A DNA stretch of 64,000 nt from contig JADJYG010000006.1 of NCBI GenBank assembly GCA_016719895.1, positions 248,001 through 312,000 of the forward strand. The letters are read 5' to 3'. The translations under genes were made by a program, and so were the position numbers. Source of the DNA: Saprospirales bacterium (GTDB lineage: Bacteria > Bacteroidota > Bacteroidia > Chitinophagales > Saprospiraceae). The notes beneath the pieces were generated by a model. It ran no database searches. It was given only the letters and a program-made list of their open reading frames with translations, and had not been told where the DNA came from. Every line of letters begins with the position of its first letter. Within the stretch, counting starts at the first letter, position 1. This document shows positions 44,134-53,698 of this stretch, piece after piece.

Positions 44134-45201
44134 ATGTTCAACCGACGTTTAGTTGCCTGCGCCTTTCTGTTTGCATCCGCGCTTTTTTTGCCGTATGCCG
44201 GTGCGCAATCCGTTTTTGATTCGCTGTACACCAGCGGCCGTACCGAAGTGTTTTTTGCCTCCGGCAAACACGCGCCCGATGCCGGCGCCCTGCCAGCGCT
44301 CGATTTCGTTGCCGCCCGTTGGGCAGCCTCGCCGGCCGGCGCAAAAATCCGCATCACCGCCCACACCGATGCCGAAGGTAATCCGGCCTACAACCTGGCC
44401 TTGTCGGAGCGCCGGGCAAAGACGGTCCAGCTCGCCCTGGCCGACCGCGGACTGCCGGCCGGCAGCATGGAACTTGTTTATGTAGGAGAAACGCAACCGG
44501 CGGTGTCCAATGCCTCGGAGGAGGGCCGGCAACGCAACCGCCGCGCCACGCTGGAAACCATTACCGCCGTTCCAATGGTACCGTATGCCGGGCAGGTCAG
44601 GGATCAAAAAACCGGCGCGGGCATCCCCGCGACGGTACATTTTTCCACCCGCTCGCGGCGCGACGCCGTGCAAACCGATACGGCAGGCCGCTACGCCGTA
44701 CGGCTGCCCCAAGACTCGGTAGTGCGCTTCGAAGCCTACGCGGAAGGTTATTTTTTTGAGTCGGTTATGCAGCGAATCTACGGTACGCCGGAAATGTTGC
44801 GCCGGATGAAAAACCAGCCGGCCGAGATCCAGCTGGCACGGGCCGCCACCGGCGAACGGGCGGTCATCAAAAACCTGTTTTTCGTTGGTAACGAAGCTGT
44901 TTTGCTGGAAAGCTCCAGGCCGGAACTTCCCAAAGTACTGCGGTTCATGCAGATCAACCCCGGTATTCAAATTGAAATTGCCGGGCACATCAACCATCCG
45001 TACTGGAACAAGGTCCCTATACCCGACCTGACGCTTTCCGAGCGCCGCGCCCGCCTGGTGTACGATTATTTGGTGGAAAACGGCATTCCAGCGGGACGCC
45101 TGTCGTTCAAAGGTTATCAAAATACCGAAATGCTGTTCCCCAACACCCGCGATGCCGGCGAAATGGAGCAGAACCGGCGGGTGGAGATCAGGGTTGAGTG
45201 A
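44134..45201 (+). CDS. OmpA family protein with two OmpA domains
   Basis: A 355-residue exported protein: signal peptide (MFNRRLVACAFLFASALF, cleavage after AGA), a first OmpA-like peptidoglycan-binding domain (about 25-135: ITAHTDAEGNPAYNLALSER, with RRNRRATLE-like ending), a transthyretin-like carboxypeptidase-regulatory module (about 145-215: GQVRDQKTGAGIPATVHF), and a second OmpA domain (about 240-355: IEIAGHINHPYW, then LTLSERRARLVYDYL, ending QNRRVEIRVE). It probably anchors the outer membrane to peptidoglycan. The duplicated arrangement is unusual; most family members have one OmpA domain at the C-terminus. Confidence 0.87.
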   Translation: MFNRRLVACAFLFASALFLPYAGAQSVFDSLYTSGRTEVFFASGKHAPDAGALPALDFVAARWAASPAGAKIRITAHTDAEGNPAYNLALSERRAKTVQLALADRGLPAGSMELVYVGETQPAVSNASEEGRQRNRRATLETITAVPMVPYAGQVRDQKTGAGIPATVHFSTRSRRDAVQTDTAGRYAVRLPQDSVVRFEAYAEGYFFESVMQRIYGTPEMLRRMKNQPAEIQLARAATGERAVIKNLFFVGNEAVLLESSRPELPKVLRFMQINPGIQIEIAGHINHPYWNKVPIPDLTLSERRARLVYDYLVENGIPAGRLSFKGYQNTEMLFPNTRDAGEMEQNRRVEIRVE

Positions 45202-45220
45202 AATACGAAATACGAAATAT

Positions 45221-45832
45221 TTATTGAGTTTTCCGCCACTTGATCGTACAACCGATAGCTTTGGTTTCTTTCAGGGTGATTTCCTGGCCGGCGCTTAAAG
45301 CGTCGATAGCGCTTTCGAGATAGCGTTCCTGCACCGCGCCGGCGTCTTCATGGTTGTCGTCGATGGCGCCGATATAGCGCACCACACGGCTTTTGTCGAG
45401 CAGGTAAACATGCGGCGTTCGGGTAGCGCCGTAGGTTTTGGCAATTTCCTGTGTTTCATCATAGAGATACAGGAAGGGAAATTTTTTCTCCCGGGCGCGT
45501 TTTTGCATGCCTTCGAAGCTGTCGCCCGGCGACGCTGTTTTGTCGTTCGGATTGATGGCTACCACCGGGTAACCCATCGGGGCGTATTTGTTATGCAACG
45601 CAATGATGCGGTCCTGGTACGCCACGGCGTAAGGGCAGTGGTTGCAGGTGAAAATGACAATGTAGCCTTTGGCATCGGGGATACCGGCGAGGTCGTACAT
45701 TTTCTTGTCCACGTTCATCAGGTTGAAATCGCGGGCAGTATCGCCGACGTGGTAGCCTTCGTGGACGGGCGTGGTGAACGACCATGCTACCAATGCAACG
45801 GCCAGGGTAAGAAAGACAAGCGTTTTTTTCAT
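45221..45832 (-). CDS. Exported redoxin (AhpC/TSA-like thioredoxin fold)
   Basis: A 203-residue protein with a signal peptide (MKKTLVFLTLAVALVAWSF). The thioredoxin-fold active site is FTCNHCPYA (CxxC followed by the conserved proline region), with GATRTPHVYLLD containing the cis-proline and a C-terminal IGCTIKW motif common to this redoxin group. It would reduce or oxidise disulfides in the periplasm. It is convergent with the OmpA gene, 19 bp apart, and follows a TlpA-like gene on the same strand by 51 bp, so the two thioredoxin-fold genes may form an operon. Confidence 0.87.
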   Translation of the reverse strand: MKKTLVFLTLAVALVAWSFTTPVHEGYHVGDTARDFNLMNVDKKMYDLAGIPDAKGYIVIFTCNHCPYAVAYQDRIIALHNKYAPMGYPVVAINPNDKTASPGDSFEGMQKRAREKKFPFLYLYDETQEIAKTYGATRTPHVYLLDKSRVVRYIGAIDDNHEDAGAVQERYLESAIDALSAGQEITLKETKAIGCTIKWRKTQ

Positions 45833-45883
45833 AATTAGGAGACGTTTTAGTTGCGAACTTGTGGCGACGGATTTCGACAGGCT

Positions 45884-46378
45884 CTAACGCAGCGGCGCGT
45901 TTAAACCCGCCGCTACGGCATTTTCCAATGCTTCAAAGTCCAGTTGTTTTTCGAAAAACCGTTCGACGCCGCGGCGCCGGCATACGATCAGCGTAGCGGG
46001 TATGGCGCCAGTCCACTCGGGGCTGACCAAGTCGATCCATTTGTTTGGAGTAGTTTCATCCAGGAACACGACGCGGCTTTTTAGTTTTTTCCGCCGGACG
46101 AAGGGTTTTACTTTTTTCTCCACGTCGCGCCGAAAATCGGTGCTGACGAGGATCACTTTAACCGGTTTGCCGGCATATTCACGGGTTATCCGCTCAAAAG
46201 CAGGTAACTCGGCGATGCACGGCGCGCACCAGCTGGCCCAAAAATTGAGCACATACAGGGTGTCGGAATCGCTGTTTTTCCAACGGGTGATTTGGTCCGA
46301 TTTGACGTAGGCGACTTCTTGTGCAACCAGCGGGCATCCGACGGCCAGCAGCAACCCCCAAAGCAGTTGTTTTTTCAT
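45884..46378 (-). CDS. TlpA-like thiol-disulfide oxidoreductase
   Basis: A 164-residue exported protein (signal MKKQLLWGLLLAVGCPLVA). The redox site WCAPC lies in VLNFWASWCAPCIAELPAFE, and the cis-proline is in IPATLIV. TlpA/ResA-like proteins keep periplasmic cysteines, such as cytochrome heme-binding sites, reduced. A c-type cytochrome gene lies 8 kb away at 53699 but not in the same operon. First of two thioredoxin-fold genes in tandem. Confidence 0.88.
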   Translation of the reverse strand: MKKQLLWGLLLAVGCPLVAQEVAYVKSDQITRWKNSDSDTLYVLNFWASWCAPCIAELPAFERITREYAGKPVKVILVSTDFRRDVEKKVKPFVRRKKLKSRVVFLDETTPNKWIDLVSPEWTGAIPATLIVCRRRGVERFFEKQLDFEALENAVAAGLNAPLR

Positions 46379-46572
46379 AAGTCCGTGCTAATAACACGGG
46401 TTGGCGCGAAGTGTTTACCGTGAATCGACGGAACGACCGGGTTGGTTGGCCAGCAGCCGGATTTTTTCAGCATATTCCGTTTGCCGGTGTTGGGCAACGC
46501 CGTTATTTTACCTTTTTTTGACGGCCTTTCCCTTGAATCCCCCTATCCTTGCGCCTCAAAACGACCTGCACC

Positions 46573-47655
46573 ATGCGAATCCTTGCCCTGCTTATTATCC
46601 TTATTCCCTTCTTTGGGTTTCAACACAAAGCACTTCGCCCCGCCACAACGGCGGCGTATACGCCGGATACCGAACCACACCTGCGCAACATACGCCAGCT
46701 CACCTTCGGCGGCGACAACGCCGAAGCCTACTGGAGTCCGAACGGCAAATGGCTGACGTTCCAAAGCAATAATCCGGCCTGGGGCCTGAAGTGCGACCAG
46801 ATTTTTGCCCTGGAGGTTCGGAAAGCCGCCGGAAGACCGGCCTACCGGCCGCCGATGGTCAGCAGCGGTAAAGGCCGCACTACCTGCTCGTATTTTATGC
46901 CAAATGGCAAGCAGATCATTTTTGCCAGTACGATGTCTGGCGCCGATACCTGCCCACCGGTGCCCAACCTGCGCCAGGGCGGCAAATATCTTTGGCCGGT
47001 TTATGATACCTACGACCTGTATGTGACCGACCTGAAGGGAAAAATTGTCCGCCGGCTCACCAATACTCCCGGCTACGACGCCGAGGCGGTGCTCAGCCCC
47101 AAAGGCGACAAAATTCTGTTCACCAGTACGCGCTCGGGCGACCTGGAGCTCTGGACGATGAACCTCGACGGCTCCAACCTGAAGCAAATCACGTTCGACC
47201 TGGGCTACGACGGCGGCGCTTTCTTCAGTCCTGACGCTTCAAAAATCGTTTTTCGCGCCAGCCGGCCCAAAACGGAAGCCGATATCCGCGAATACCGCGA
47301 ACTGCTCCAGCAGGGCCTGGTCGCCCCGACCAATATGGAGATTTATGTGTGCAATGCGGATGGCTCCGGCCTGCAACAGGTGACCCAGCTGGGCAAGGCG
47401 AATTGGGCGCCGTATTTTCACCCTTCCGGCAAAAAAATAATTTTCTCCAGCAACCACCACTCCAGCCGGGGCTATGATTTTCAGCTCTATATGGTCAACC
47501 TCGACGGGTCCGGCCTGGAGCAAATTACCTCGGAAAGTATTTTTAACTCCTTTGCCATGTTTTCGCCCGACGGTAAAAAAATTGCCTGGTGCAGCAACCG
47601 CAACAACGGCGGCACCCGCGACACCAATGTGTTTGTGGCAGACTGGGTGGAATGA
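46573..47655 (+). CDS. TolB-like PD40 beta-propeller protein
   Basis: A 360-residue exported protein with signal peptide (MRILALLIILIPFFGF). It contains at least five PD40/WD40-like blades: AYWSPNGKWLTFQSNN, AVLSPKGDKILFTSTRSGD, AFFSPDASKIVFRASR, YFHPSGKKIIFSSNHHSS and AMFSPDGKKIAWCSNRN. Each has the SPDGxxI signature. TolB-like propellers mediate protein contacts in the periplasm. The conserved LWTMNLDGSNLKQITFD segments between blades are typical. Start 46573 is the first ATG giving a signal peptide. A kinase-like gene follows after 44 bp. Confidence 0.88.
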   Translation: MRILALLIILIPFFGFQHKALRPATTAAYTPDTEPHLRNIRQLTFGGDNAEAYWSPNGKWLTFQSNNPAWGLKCDQIFALEVRKAAGRPAYRPPMVSSGKGRTTCSYFMPNGKQIIFASTMSGADTCPPVPNLRQGGKYLWPVYDTYDLYVTDLKGKIVRRLTNTPGYDAEAVLSPKGDKILFTSTRSGDLELWTMNLDGSNLKQITFDLGYDGGAFFSPDASKIVFRASRPKTEADIREYRELLQQGLVAPTNMEIYVCNADGSGLQQVTQLGKANWAPYFHPSGKKIIFSSNHHSSRGYDFQLYMVNLDGSGLEQITSESIFNSFAMFSPDGKKIAWCSNRNNGGTRDTNVFVADWVE

Positions 47656-47699
47656 CGCCGGCAGGTTGGTCTATTTATTACCATTTATCCGTATTTTTC

Positions 47700-48779
47700 A
47701 TGGAAGCCATTTTTCGGCGTTTTTTTGAATTCGATAGCTGGCTGGGAGCCGATCCAGTCGGCGCGGGCAATATCAACGATACGTATCTGGCTTCGTTTGT
47801 GGTAGCAGGCCGCCGGCAATCTTACATCCTGCAGCGCCTGAACCACCGCGTATTTACCGATCCGGAAGCCGTTATGCTCAATATCCGGACGGTAGCGCAG
47901 CATTTGAGCAAGCAGCCCGGTTTCCCGCTGCGTATTCCGGCGCCGGCGCTGGCGCTTGACGGCCGGCTGCTTCAACGCGACGAGGCCGGCAATTTCTGGC
48001 GCGTTTTCCCGTATTTCGCAGACACCTATGCGCCCGAACATTTGCCGGAGGCGGCCGTGGCGTATGCGGCTGCGCAGGCTTACGGTAGTTTTTTAGACGC
48101 CCTGTGCAGCTGTCCGCCGGAAAACATCCGGGAAACGATACCCGGTTTTCACGACACTGACCGGCGTTGGGCCGGCTTTCAGGCGGTACTTGAACAGGAC
48201 CCGGCCGGCCGCGTCAAAACCGCACAGGCAGCAATCGAACGCATGTATGCTGCCAAACCGGTTTTTGACGCCATAAGCGCTTTGAAACGCGCCGGCGCGC
48301 TTCCTTCGCGCATTACCCACAACGATACCAAGGCGGGAAATGTCTTGCTCGACCTCCACACCGGCCGGGCGGTGGCCGTTATTGACTGGGATACGATCAT
48401 GCCCGGTACGGTTTTGTCTGATTTCGGTGATATGGTGCGCACCTTTGCGCCGACAGGTCCGGAAGACGACCCGGCGGCTCCGCAGCTGCGCCTCGAGGTG
48501 CTGGAGTCGCTTTGCCGCGGGTTTTTAGGCAAAACTGTCGGTTTTTTGACTGCAACAGAGCGTGTTAACCTGCCTTTGGGCGCCCAGTGGATCATTGGCG
48601 AGCAGGCGCTGCGTTTTTTAACCGATTTCCTGGCTGGCGATGTGTACTACAAGATAAAATATCCCGAACACAATCTGGTGCGGGCGCAAAACCAGTTGGC
48701 GCTGCTCGGGGCCGTCAACCGCCACATGCCCGTGCTGCAGGAGTGGGTACATACGGGCATTAACCCGAATACCAGGTAA
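47700..48779 (+). CDS. APH-fold phosphotransferase (N-acetylhexosamine kinase-like)
   Basis: A 359-residue cytoplasmic protein of the aminoglycoside phosphotransferase/protein-kinase-like fold. The catalytic loop is THNDTKAGNVLLD (Brenner motif HxDxxxxN, with Asp as base), and the metal site is VIDWDTIMPGTVLSDFGD. The N-terminus GAGNINDTYLAS and YILQRLNHRVF resemble the glycine loop and lysine region of NahK-type N-acetylhexosamine 1-kinases common in Bacteroidota. Substrate not provable from sequence. It may be co-transcribed with the PD40 protein upstream (44 bp gap). Confidence 0.8.
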   Translation: MEAIFRRFFEFDSWLGADPVGAGNINDTYLASFVVAGRRQSYILQRLNHRVFTDPEAVMLNIRTVAQHLSKQPGFPLRIPAPALALDGRLLQRDEAGNFWRVFPYFADTYAPEHLPEAAVAYAAAQAYGSFLDALCSCPPENIRETIPGFHDTDRRWAGFQAVLEQDPAGRVKTAQAAIERMYAAKPVFDAISALKRAGALPSRITHNDTKAGNVLLDLHTGRAVAVIDWDTIMPGTVLSDFGDMVRTFAPTGPEDDPAAPQLRLEVLESLCRGFLGKTVGFLTATERVNLPLGAQWIIGEQALRFLTDFLAGDVYYKIKYPEHNLVRAQNQLALLGAVNRHMPVLQEWVHTGINPNTR

Positions 48780-48814
48780 TTCCGGGATGACACCTGCCCT
48801 GCTTCGCAACAAGC

Positions 48815-49948
48815 CTATTCCTCTTTTGCTTTGAACACCACGGAAAAGACGCTGTTTTTTTCGCCGCTGGTATTCAACGAATAGGTAAGCCCGTCTTCTA
48901 TGACCAGGGTACGGAGATTGCCTGCCCGCTGGTTCTCGTCGTGGTACAAATCCATACAAATCAAACGGCCGTCGTAAAGTGCCGTTATTTCGGGCATCAG
49001 GGTGTGGCCTACCACCATGCGTTTGGCGCCTGCGAAGGCCAGGATGGCATCCATTTGTTCGATCGTCAGCTTGTTTTTGGCGCCATCGCGGTACCAGAAA
49101 ATACCCTGGCGGGTATCGTACACATATTGGGCGACCGAGTCGGTGATTTCACCATAGTTTGTGCCCAGGTGTTGCCGGGATATGCGGTTGATATCGGATA
49201 GGGTAAGGGTGGTAGATGCCAGTATCGGGCTGATCCCGCCGTGGCAAAAAACATAATCGCCGATCTTTTCCACGGCGTTTTTGGTGCGCAGCCAGCGCCC
49301 GAGTTCCGAGTGGTCATCAAACCAGAGCCGGTAGTCTTCTCCGATCAACTGGGCATTTTCCAGGTATTTGTTGCGGACATAGCCATATTCACCGCATAAA
49401 TTCATTACTTCGTGGTTGCCGAGGATGAAATGAACTTTGCCACCGGCGGCTTCCGCTTCGGGCTCCAGTTTGTAAATCAGCCAGAGTACTTCTGTAACAT
49501 TCAGGCCCCGGTCAAAAAAATCACCCACCAGCACCAGGTGACCTTCGCCGTAGCTCCATTTAAAGCTGGGGTCAATAACACCGCCGCCGCGCAGCAACTG
49601 CTTAAAAGCTTCAAAATTGCCTTCAATATCCGAGATGACCAGCATGCGGTCCGGTAACGCGTACCGGTCCTTTTCTACCTTGTATTTGTTGTGTAGGGGG
49701 AAGGTAAAAGCGTCGCCGGATTCCGGAAGGGCGCACCGCAATTGAATGCCATCCCGTTTGGTGTGGTATTTCACGCGCACCACTTTTGCCGTATCCTGTT
49801 GCTCGATGGTTTTCACCACAACATTACTGCCCCGGTAAAATACATGCGGGCCATCGGCGCCGGCCTTGGAGTTGTCCACCAGGGGGTCGCCGGCAAAAGA
49901 CACTGCCGGCAGGAGGGGTATGCACAAAAGGAAGGCGAGCCGTTTCAT
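48815..49948 (-). CDS. Exported calcineurin-like metallophosphoesterase (Shewanella-like phosphatase type)
   Basis: A 377-residue protein with a signal peptide (MKRLAFLLCIPLLPAVSFA). All metallophosphoesterase motifs are visible: SDIEGN (D-x-H variant with E), LVGDFFDRG, ILGNHE, FCHGGIS and VGHTLMPE. This order fits the PPP-like bacterial phosphatases of the Shelph group. N-terminal 80 residues before the catalytic domain form a small beta domain (VFYRGSNVVVKTIEQQ). Located in the periplasm. Substrate unknown. ATG 49948 preferred over in-frame ATGs just upstream because it begins the signal peptide directly. Confidence 0.87.
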   Translation of the reverse strand: MKRLAFLLCIPLLPAVSFAGDPLVDNSKAGADGPHVFYRGSNVVVKTIEQQDTAKVVRVKYHTKRDGIQLRCALPESGDAFTFPLHNKYKVEKDRYALPDRMLVISDIEGNFEAFKQLLRGGGVIDPSFKWSYGEGHLVLVGDFFDRGLNVTEVLWLIYKLEPEAEAAGGKVHFILGNHEVMNLCGEYGYVRNKYLENAQLIGEDYRLWFDDHSELGRWLRTKNAVEKIGDYVFCHGGISPILASTTLTLSDINRISRQHLGTNYGEITDSVAQYVYDTRQGIFWYRDGAKNKLTIEQMDAILAFAGAKRMVVGHTLMPEITALYDGRLICMDLYHDENQRAGNLRTLVIEDGLTYSLNTSGEKNSVFSVVFKAKEE

Positions 49949-50161
49949 CAACATGAGCAAAGGATTTTATGATCAGTCAACTTGCAAAAGATAAATACAG
50001 GTAATTAAACGCAATTCCAGCGCGTTTGTCACTTGCGTGATAAAATCGCTGGAGCCGGGTTTTTCGTGGAAAAGCAAAGAAGGGCAAACATAATTCTTTT
50101 TCCCGGTATGCGCTTTGCTGGCGCAAGCGGCGGTCAGGGGCAAGAACACAACAGATGAAAT

Positions 50162-50169
50162 TATATTTG
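50162..50169 (+). promoter_or_regulatory. -7 box (TATATTTG) upstream of the amidohydrolase gene
   Basis: An exact TAnnTTTG match 150 bp before ATG 50319. The intervening leader is an in-frame extension without family sequence. Confidence 0.45.
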
Positions 50170-50318
50170 GAAAAAATGGCGTGGCCGTTCGGGCCAAATT
50201 TTGGCGGACTGACAAATATTTGACAATTTTTACCGGACTGTGGATTTTTTTTAAGGCGTTTATACCGGGCGTTCGTGCCGGGCTTCCGTACTTGCGCCGG
50301 TTTTTGAATTGGTTTTTT

Positions 50319-51500
50319 ATGCGAAAGATAACTGCCAACCGGGTTTACCCGGTTTCTGCCGGACCGGTGGACAACGGTGTCGTGATCGCCGACGACAGCG
50401 GGGAAATCCTGGCCGTCGAGCCACGCGAATGGCATGACCCCGCCAGCCTGGAATCCTATTCGGGGGTGCTGGCTCCCGGCTTTGTCAATACCCACTGCCA
50501 TCTCGAGCTTTCACACATGAAGGGACTGGTGCACACCGGCACCGGACTTATCCCGTTTATCACCCAAGTAGTGACCCAACGGAACCTGCCGGCTGAAGTG
50601 ATCGCCGACGCCATCGTGCGCGCTGAGCAGGAAATGCTGGACGCCGGAATTGTAGCCCTGGGGGATATATCCAATGCGCCGGATACATTCGGCGTAAAAG
50701 CAAAGGGGCGAATGCGGTATTATACGTTTGTCGAACTCTTTGATTTTCTGCAGGATGCGGGCGCTGAAAAGGCGTTTGCCGACTGGAAGGCCGTGTACGA
50801 CCAGGCGCCTTTGCCACCCGGCAGCGCCAAGGCATTGACGCCCCACGCGCCGTACAGCGTAAGCCCGGCCTTGTTCGCGCGGATCAACGCCGCCAATCCG
50901 GCTACCGGCATCACCGTGAGCATCCACAATCAGGAAACCCAGCCGGAAAGCGAGCTGTTTCAACAGGGCTCCGGCGATTTTTATGCCTTTTACAGCCGGT
51001 TCAATATTTCGCTGGAGCAATTCCGGCCGACGGGGCAGCCTTCTGTCCACTACGCCCTGCAGCACCTCAATCCGGCCAACCGGACCCTTTTCGTACACAA
51101 TACCCTCAGCACGCCCGACGACATCCGGGCCGCACAAGCCTGGAGCCCGCACACCTATTGGGCTACCTGCCCGAATGCCAACCTGTATATCGAAAACAAG
51201 CTGCCCAACTACGCCCATTTTCTGGGCACCGGCGCCCGGGTTACTATTGGAACCGACAGCCTTAGCTCCAACTGGCAGTTATCCGTTTTGGAGGAGATAA
51301 AAACGATTGCCCGCTATCAGAGCTATGTGCCGTTCGAAACGCTGCTGCGCTGGGCCACGCTGCACGGCGCGCAAGCCCTGGGTTTCGATGATACGCTGGG
51401 CAGCCTCGAACCCGGCAAAACGCCCGGCGTGCTTCTCTTGGAAGGCCTGGGACCGAACGCCAAACTGAACGACCGGACAAGCGTCCGCCGCCTCATCTAA
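50319..51500 (+). CDS. Amidohydrolase family protein (aminofutalosine deaminase-like)
   Basis: A 393-residue metal-dependent hydrolase of the ATZ/TRZ-like group. Metal and substrate motifs: NTHCHLELSHMKG (HxH), TPHAPYSVS, SIHNQETQPE, FVHNT and GTDSLSSNWQLS with the catalytic aspartate. The HCHLELS form and the GTDSLSSN form are typical of deaminases assigned to the futalosine menaquinone pathway or similar nucleoside deaminations. No other mqn gene is in the window, so the substrate is a suggestion only. ATG 50319 gives the usual short beta-sheet N-terminus (ITANRVYPVSAGPVDNG). Confidence 0.82.
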   Translation: MRKITANRVYPVSAGPVDNGVVIADDSGEILAVEPREWHDPASLESYSGVLAPGFVNTHCHLELSHMKGLVHTGTGLIPFITQVVTQRNLPAEVIADAIVRAEQEMLDAGIVALGDISNAPDTFGVKAKGRMRYYTFVELFDFLQDAGAEKAFADWKAVYDQAPLPPGSAKALTPHAPYSVSPALFARINAANPATGITVSIHNQETQPESELFQQGSGDFYAFYSRFNISLEQFRPTGQPSVHYALQHLNPANRTLFVHNTLSTPDDIRAAQAWSPHTYWATCPNANLYIENKLPNYAHFLGTGARVTIGTDSLSSNWQLSVLEEIKTIARYQSYVPFETLLRWATLHGAQALGFDDTLGSLEPGKTPGVLLLEGLGPNAKLNDRTSVRRLI

Positions 51501-51546
51501 CCGTCTACCCGCGAGGTTTCGGGGCAGGCCGTCCACCGTCCACCGT

Positions 51547-53637
51547 CTACCGTAACAGTGTCACATCCCCTTTCATGGTCTTGAGTTCGCCTTCCGGCGT
51601 TTTGAAGGTGGCATACCAGGCATACACATCCGATACGGCGGGTTCGCCATTGAACTGCCCCTCCCAACCCTGTGTTTGGGAGCGGGTTTCGAATACGTTC
51701 TCTCCCCAGCGGTTGTACACGAGCAACTGAAACTCGGTCAGGTTGGGGCAGGGGAAAGCCGGCTGAAAACGGTCGTTGTGGGTGTCGTTGTCCGGCGTAA
51801 AAGCGTTCGGGAAAACCAGGTTGCAGATGCAGCCGGTGCGCGGCACGTCTACGCTGATGGCCGTGCTGCCGCAGGGATTGGTGAGCGTGACGGTGTAGGT
51901 GCCGGTGTTGGAAACAATAATTTGCGGCGTGACTTCGCCCGTGCTCCACAGATAGCTGAAGGTCAGAATGCCGTTGGCAAACAACAGCGCCTGGTTGTCT
52001 TCGCACAACGAATCCAGGTCGGCAACTGCCGTTCCGGTGGGCGGCGGCAGCACATTGATGGACGTCGTATCCGGCAGGCTGAAGCAGAGCGATTGGGAGC
52101 TGACCAGCACGGTGAATTGTCCGGGCATGGTAGCGGTGATGGCCGGGGTGGTTTCGCCGGTACTCCAGCTATAACTTTCCGCTTCCTGTACGGTGGCGTC
52201 CAGCAATTCGGAAAGGGGCAGGCAGGCCAGTCCTCCTCCGGTCAGTTCGAGGCCTTCCATGGTGGGATTAATCCCGGTGAACGCTTGTTCGTCTTTGAGT
52301 TCGATGGTGTCGATATCCGCCAGGTCGACAGCCGGGACCGCCCAGCTGCGGATATCGAGGAGCAGGGTATCGACCCTGAGCGCGAGGTCTTGTTCGCAAC
52401 CGGTAGCGCCGGTTTTATCGGTTTTCACCAAAACCGCATTTGAGTTCACAAAAACGGTGTCGGTGGAGATAAAATAACCGTAGCCGTTGTCGGCTGTTTT
52501 AATAAGGGCATGATAGGGCGTGAGGATGCCGGCGGCGATTTCTTCAAAATAGTTTTTAGCCCACAAAACCCCCAGGGTATCGGTACTGACGGCGGCGAGA
52601 AAATTGAATTCGCGTGCTACCGAAGGCGTGGTGTTTTCCACGGTACTGCCGGCCATCACCACCGTGCCGGTATCGCGCACGGCGAGGTCAAATGTGGATA
52701 CCTGAAAATCGCCGCCGACGACGTTCCAGCGCGTGGAGAAATAAACGGCGCCGGTGTCGTTGAGGGTCATGAAAAGGCCGTCGGCGTTCGCATTGGCGGC
52801 GTCATTGAAGGCGCCGGTTACCGCGTATTGCCCGGGTTTGGGCTCGGCCAGGTTCCAGGCGATCAGGTTGGGCGCTATGGGCGCCATACTGCTGGCGGCG
52901 TAGGATTTGAGCCAGATGATTTGGCCGTCGCCGTCAGTTTTAAGCAAAAGCGCTTCTTGCCGGATTCCGGTTGGCCCCGGGTAATAGAGCCCTCCGCTGA
53001 GCAGAAAACCGCCGTCGGAAGTATACAGCAGATCGCCAAGAAGGGTTTCGAAATCACCCAGGCAGGAAAAACAATAGCTGCGGGCCCAGAGCAGGTTGCC
53101 ATCGGCGTCCAGTTTGGCCAGCATCAGATCGTTGTCGCCCGTAGCGCTGGCAAAGCCGCCTGCTCCGGCGGCCACCACGAAGGTGCTGTCGGATACCGGC
53201 AGTACTTTGGTGCGGCCGGTATTTTCAAACTGAACGGGGCTGGCGGCGCCCAGGCGCCGGGCCCAAACGAGGCTGCCACCGATATCAAAGCGGGCCACAA
53301 TCTTGTCGCGGGCAGTGTCGACAGCGGCCATGGTGGACACCAGGTAGGTTCCTTTTTCGCGCCAGTAGGCCAGGTCGCCGTTGGATACGGGGAACTCAAA
53401 GTCATAATCGCGGCTCCAGCGTTGCCGTCCCAGGTTGCTCATTTTGGTCAGGTTGAGGCTGCCGGGCGCGCCGATACCCAGGGCCAGGCGGTAGTTGAGC
53501 ATCAGGTACTCCTGGTTTTCGACCTGTTGAACGGCGGAGGCGGCGTCATCGCGGTTGGTGCGAAATTCCTGAACAAATTGCTGGGCAAACACAGGGCCGT
53601 TGGCCAGAACAAGCAGTGAAAAAAGGAAAAGTCTCAT
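51547..53637 (-). CDS. T9SS type B cargo protein with gliding-motility C-terminal domain
   Basis: A 696-residue secreted protein: signal peptide (MRLFLFSLLVLANGPVFA), a large beta-propeller-like region with repeats of the pattern LLKTDGDGQIIWLKSY and LAKLDADGNLLWARSY (roughly 40-430), two PKD/Ig-like segments (YSWSTGETTPAITATMPGQF and YLWSTGEVTPQIIVSNTGTY), and the CHU_C type B sorting domain (about 610-696: FPNAFTPDNDTHNDRF, LVYNRWGENVFE, GWEGQFNG). The last domain directs export by the type IX system, of which the PorU sortase is at 57338. It is likely surface-attached. Promoter box TATCTTTG lies 45 bp upstream. Confidence 0.93.
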   Translation of the reverse strand: MRLFLFSLLVLANGPVFAQQFVQEFRTNRDDAASAVQQVENQEYLMLNYRLALGIGAPGSLNLTKMSNLGRQRWSRDYDFEFPVSNGDLAYWREKGTYLVSTMAAVDTARDKIVARFDIGGSLVWARRLGAASPVQFENTGRTKVLPVSDSTFVVAAGAGGFASATGDNDLMLAKLDADGNLLWARSYCFSCLGDFETLLGDLLYTSDGGFLLSGGLYYPGPTGIRQEALLLKTDGDGQIIWLKSYAASSMAPIAPNLIAWNLAEPKPGQYAVTGAFNDAANANADGLFMTLNDTGAVYFSTRWNVVGGDFQVSTFDLAVRDTGTVVMAGSTVENTTPSVAREFNFLAAVSTDTLGVLWAKNYFEEIAAGILTPYHALIKTADNGYGYFISTDTVFVNSNAVLVKTDKTGATGCEQDLALRVDTLLLDIRSWAVPAVDLADIDTIELKDEQAFTGINPTMEGLELTGGGLACLPLSELLDATVQEAESYSWSTGETTPAITATMPGQFTVLVSSQSLCFSLPDTTSINVLPPPTGTAVADLDSLCEDNQALLFANGILTFSYLWSTGEVTPQIIVSNTGTYTVTLTNPCGSTAISVDVPRTGCICNLVFPNAFTPDNDTHNDRFQPAFPCPNLTEFQLLVYNRWGENVFETRSQTQGWEGQFNGEPAVSDVYAWYATFKTPEGELKTMKGDVTLLR

Positions 53638-53682
53638 AGTTTGATTGAATTCCTGTATCGGATCTGGTTGGTATATGAAACG

Positions 53683-53690
53683 CAAAGATA
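53683..53690 (-). promoter_or_regulatory. -7 box (TATCTTTG) for the T9SS cargo gene
   Basis: An exact TAnnTTTG match on the minus strand, 45 bp before ATG 53637 and just past the stop of the cytochrome gene, so the cargo gene has its own promoter. Confidence 0.6.
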
Positions 53691-53698
53691 AGCAGCCT

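Noticed and set aside
51501..51546. Short CCGTCCACCGTCTACCG direct repeats after the amidohydrolase gene
   Set aside because: Very short and low complexity; visible but not enough to call an element.
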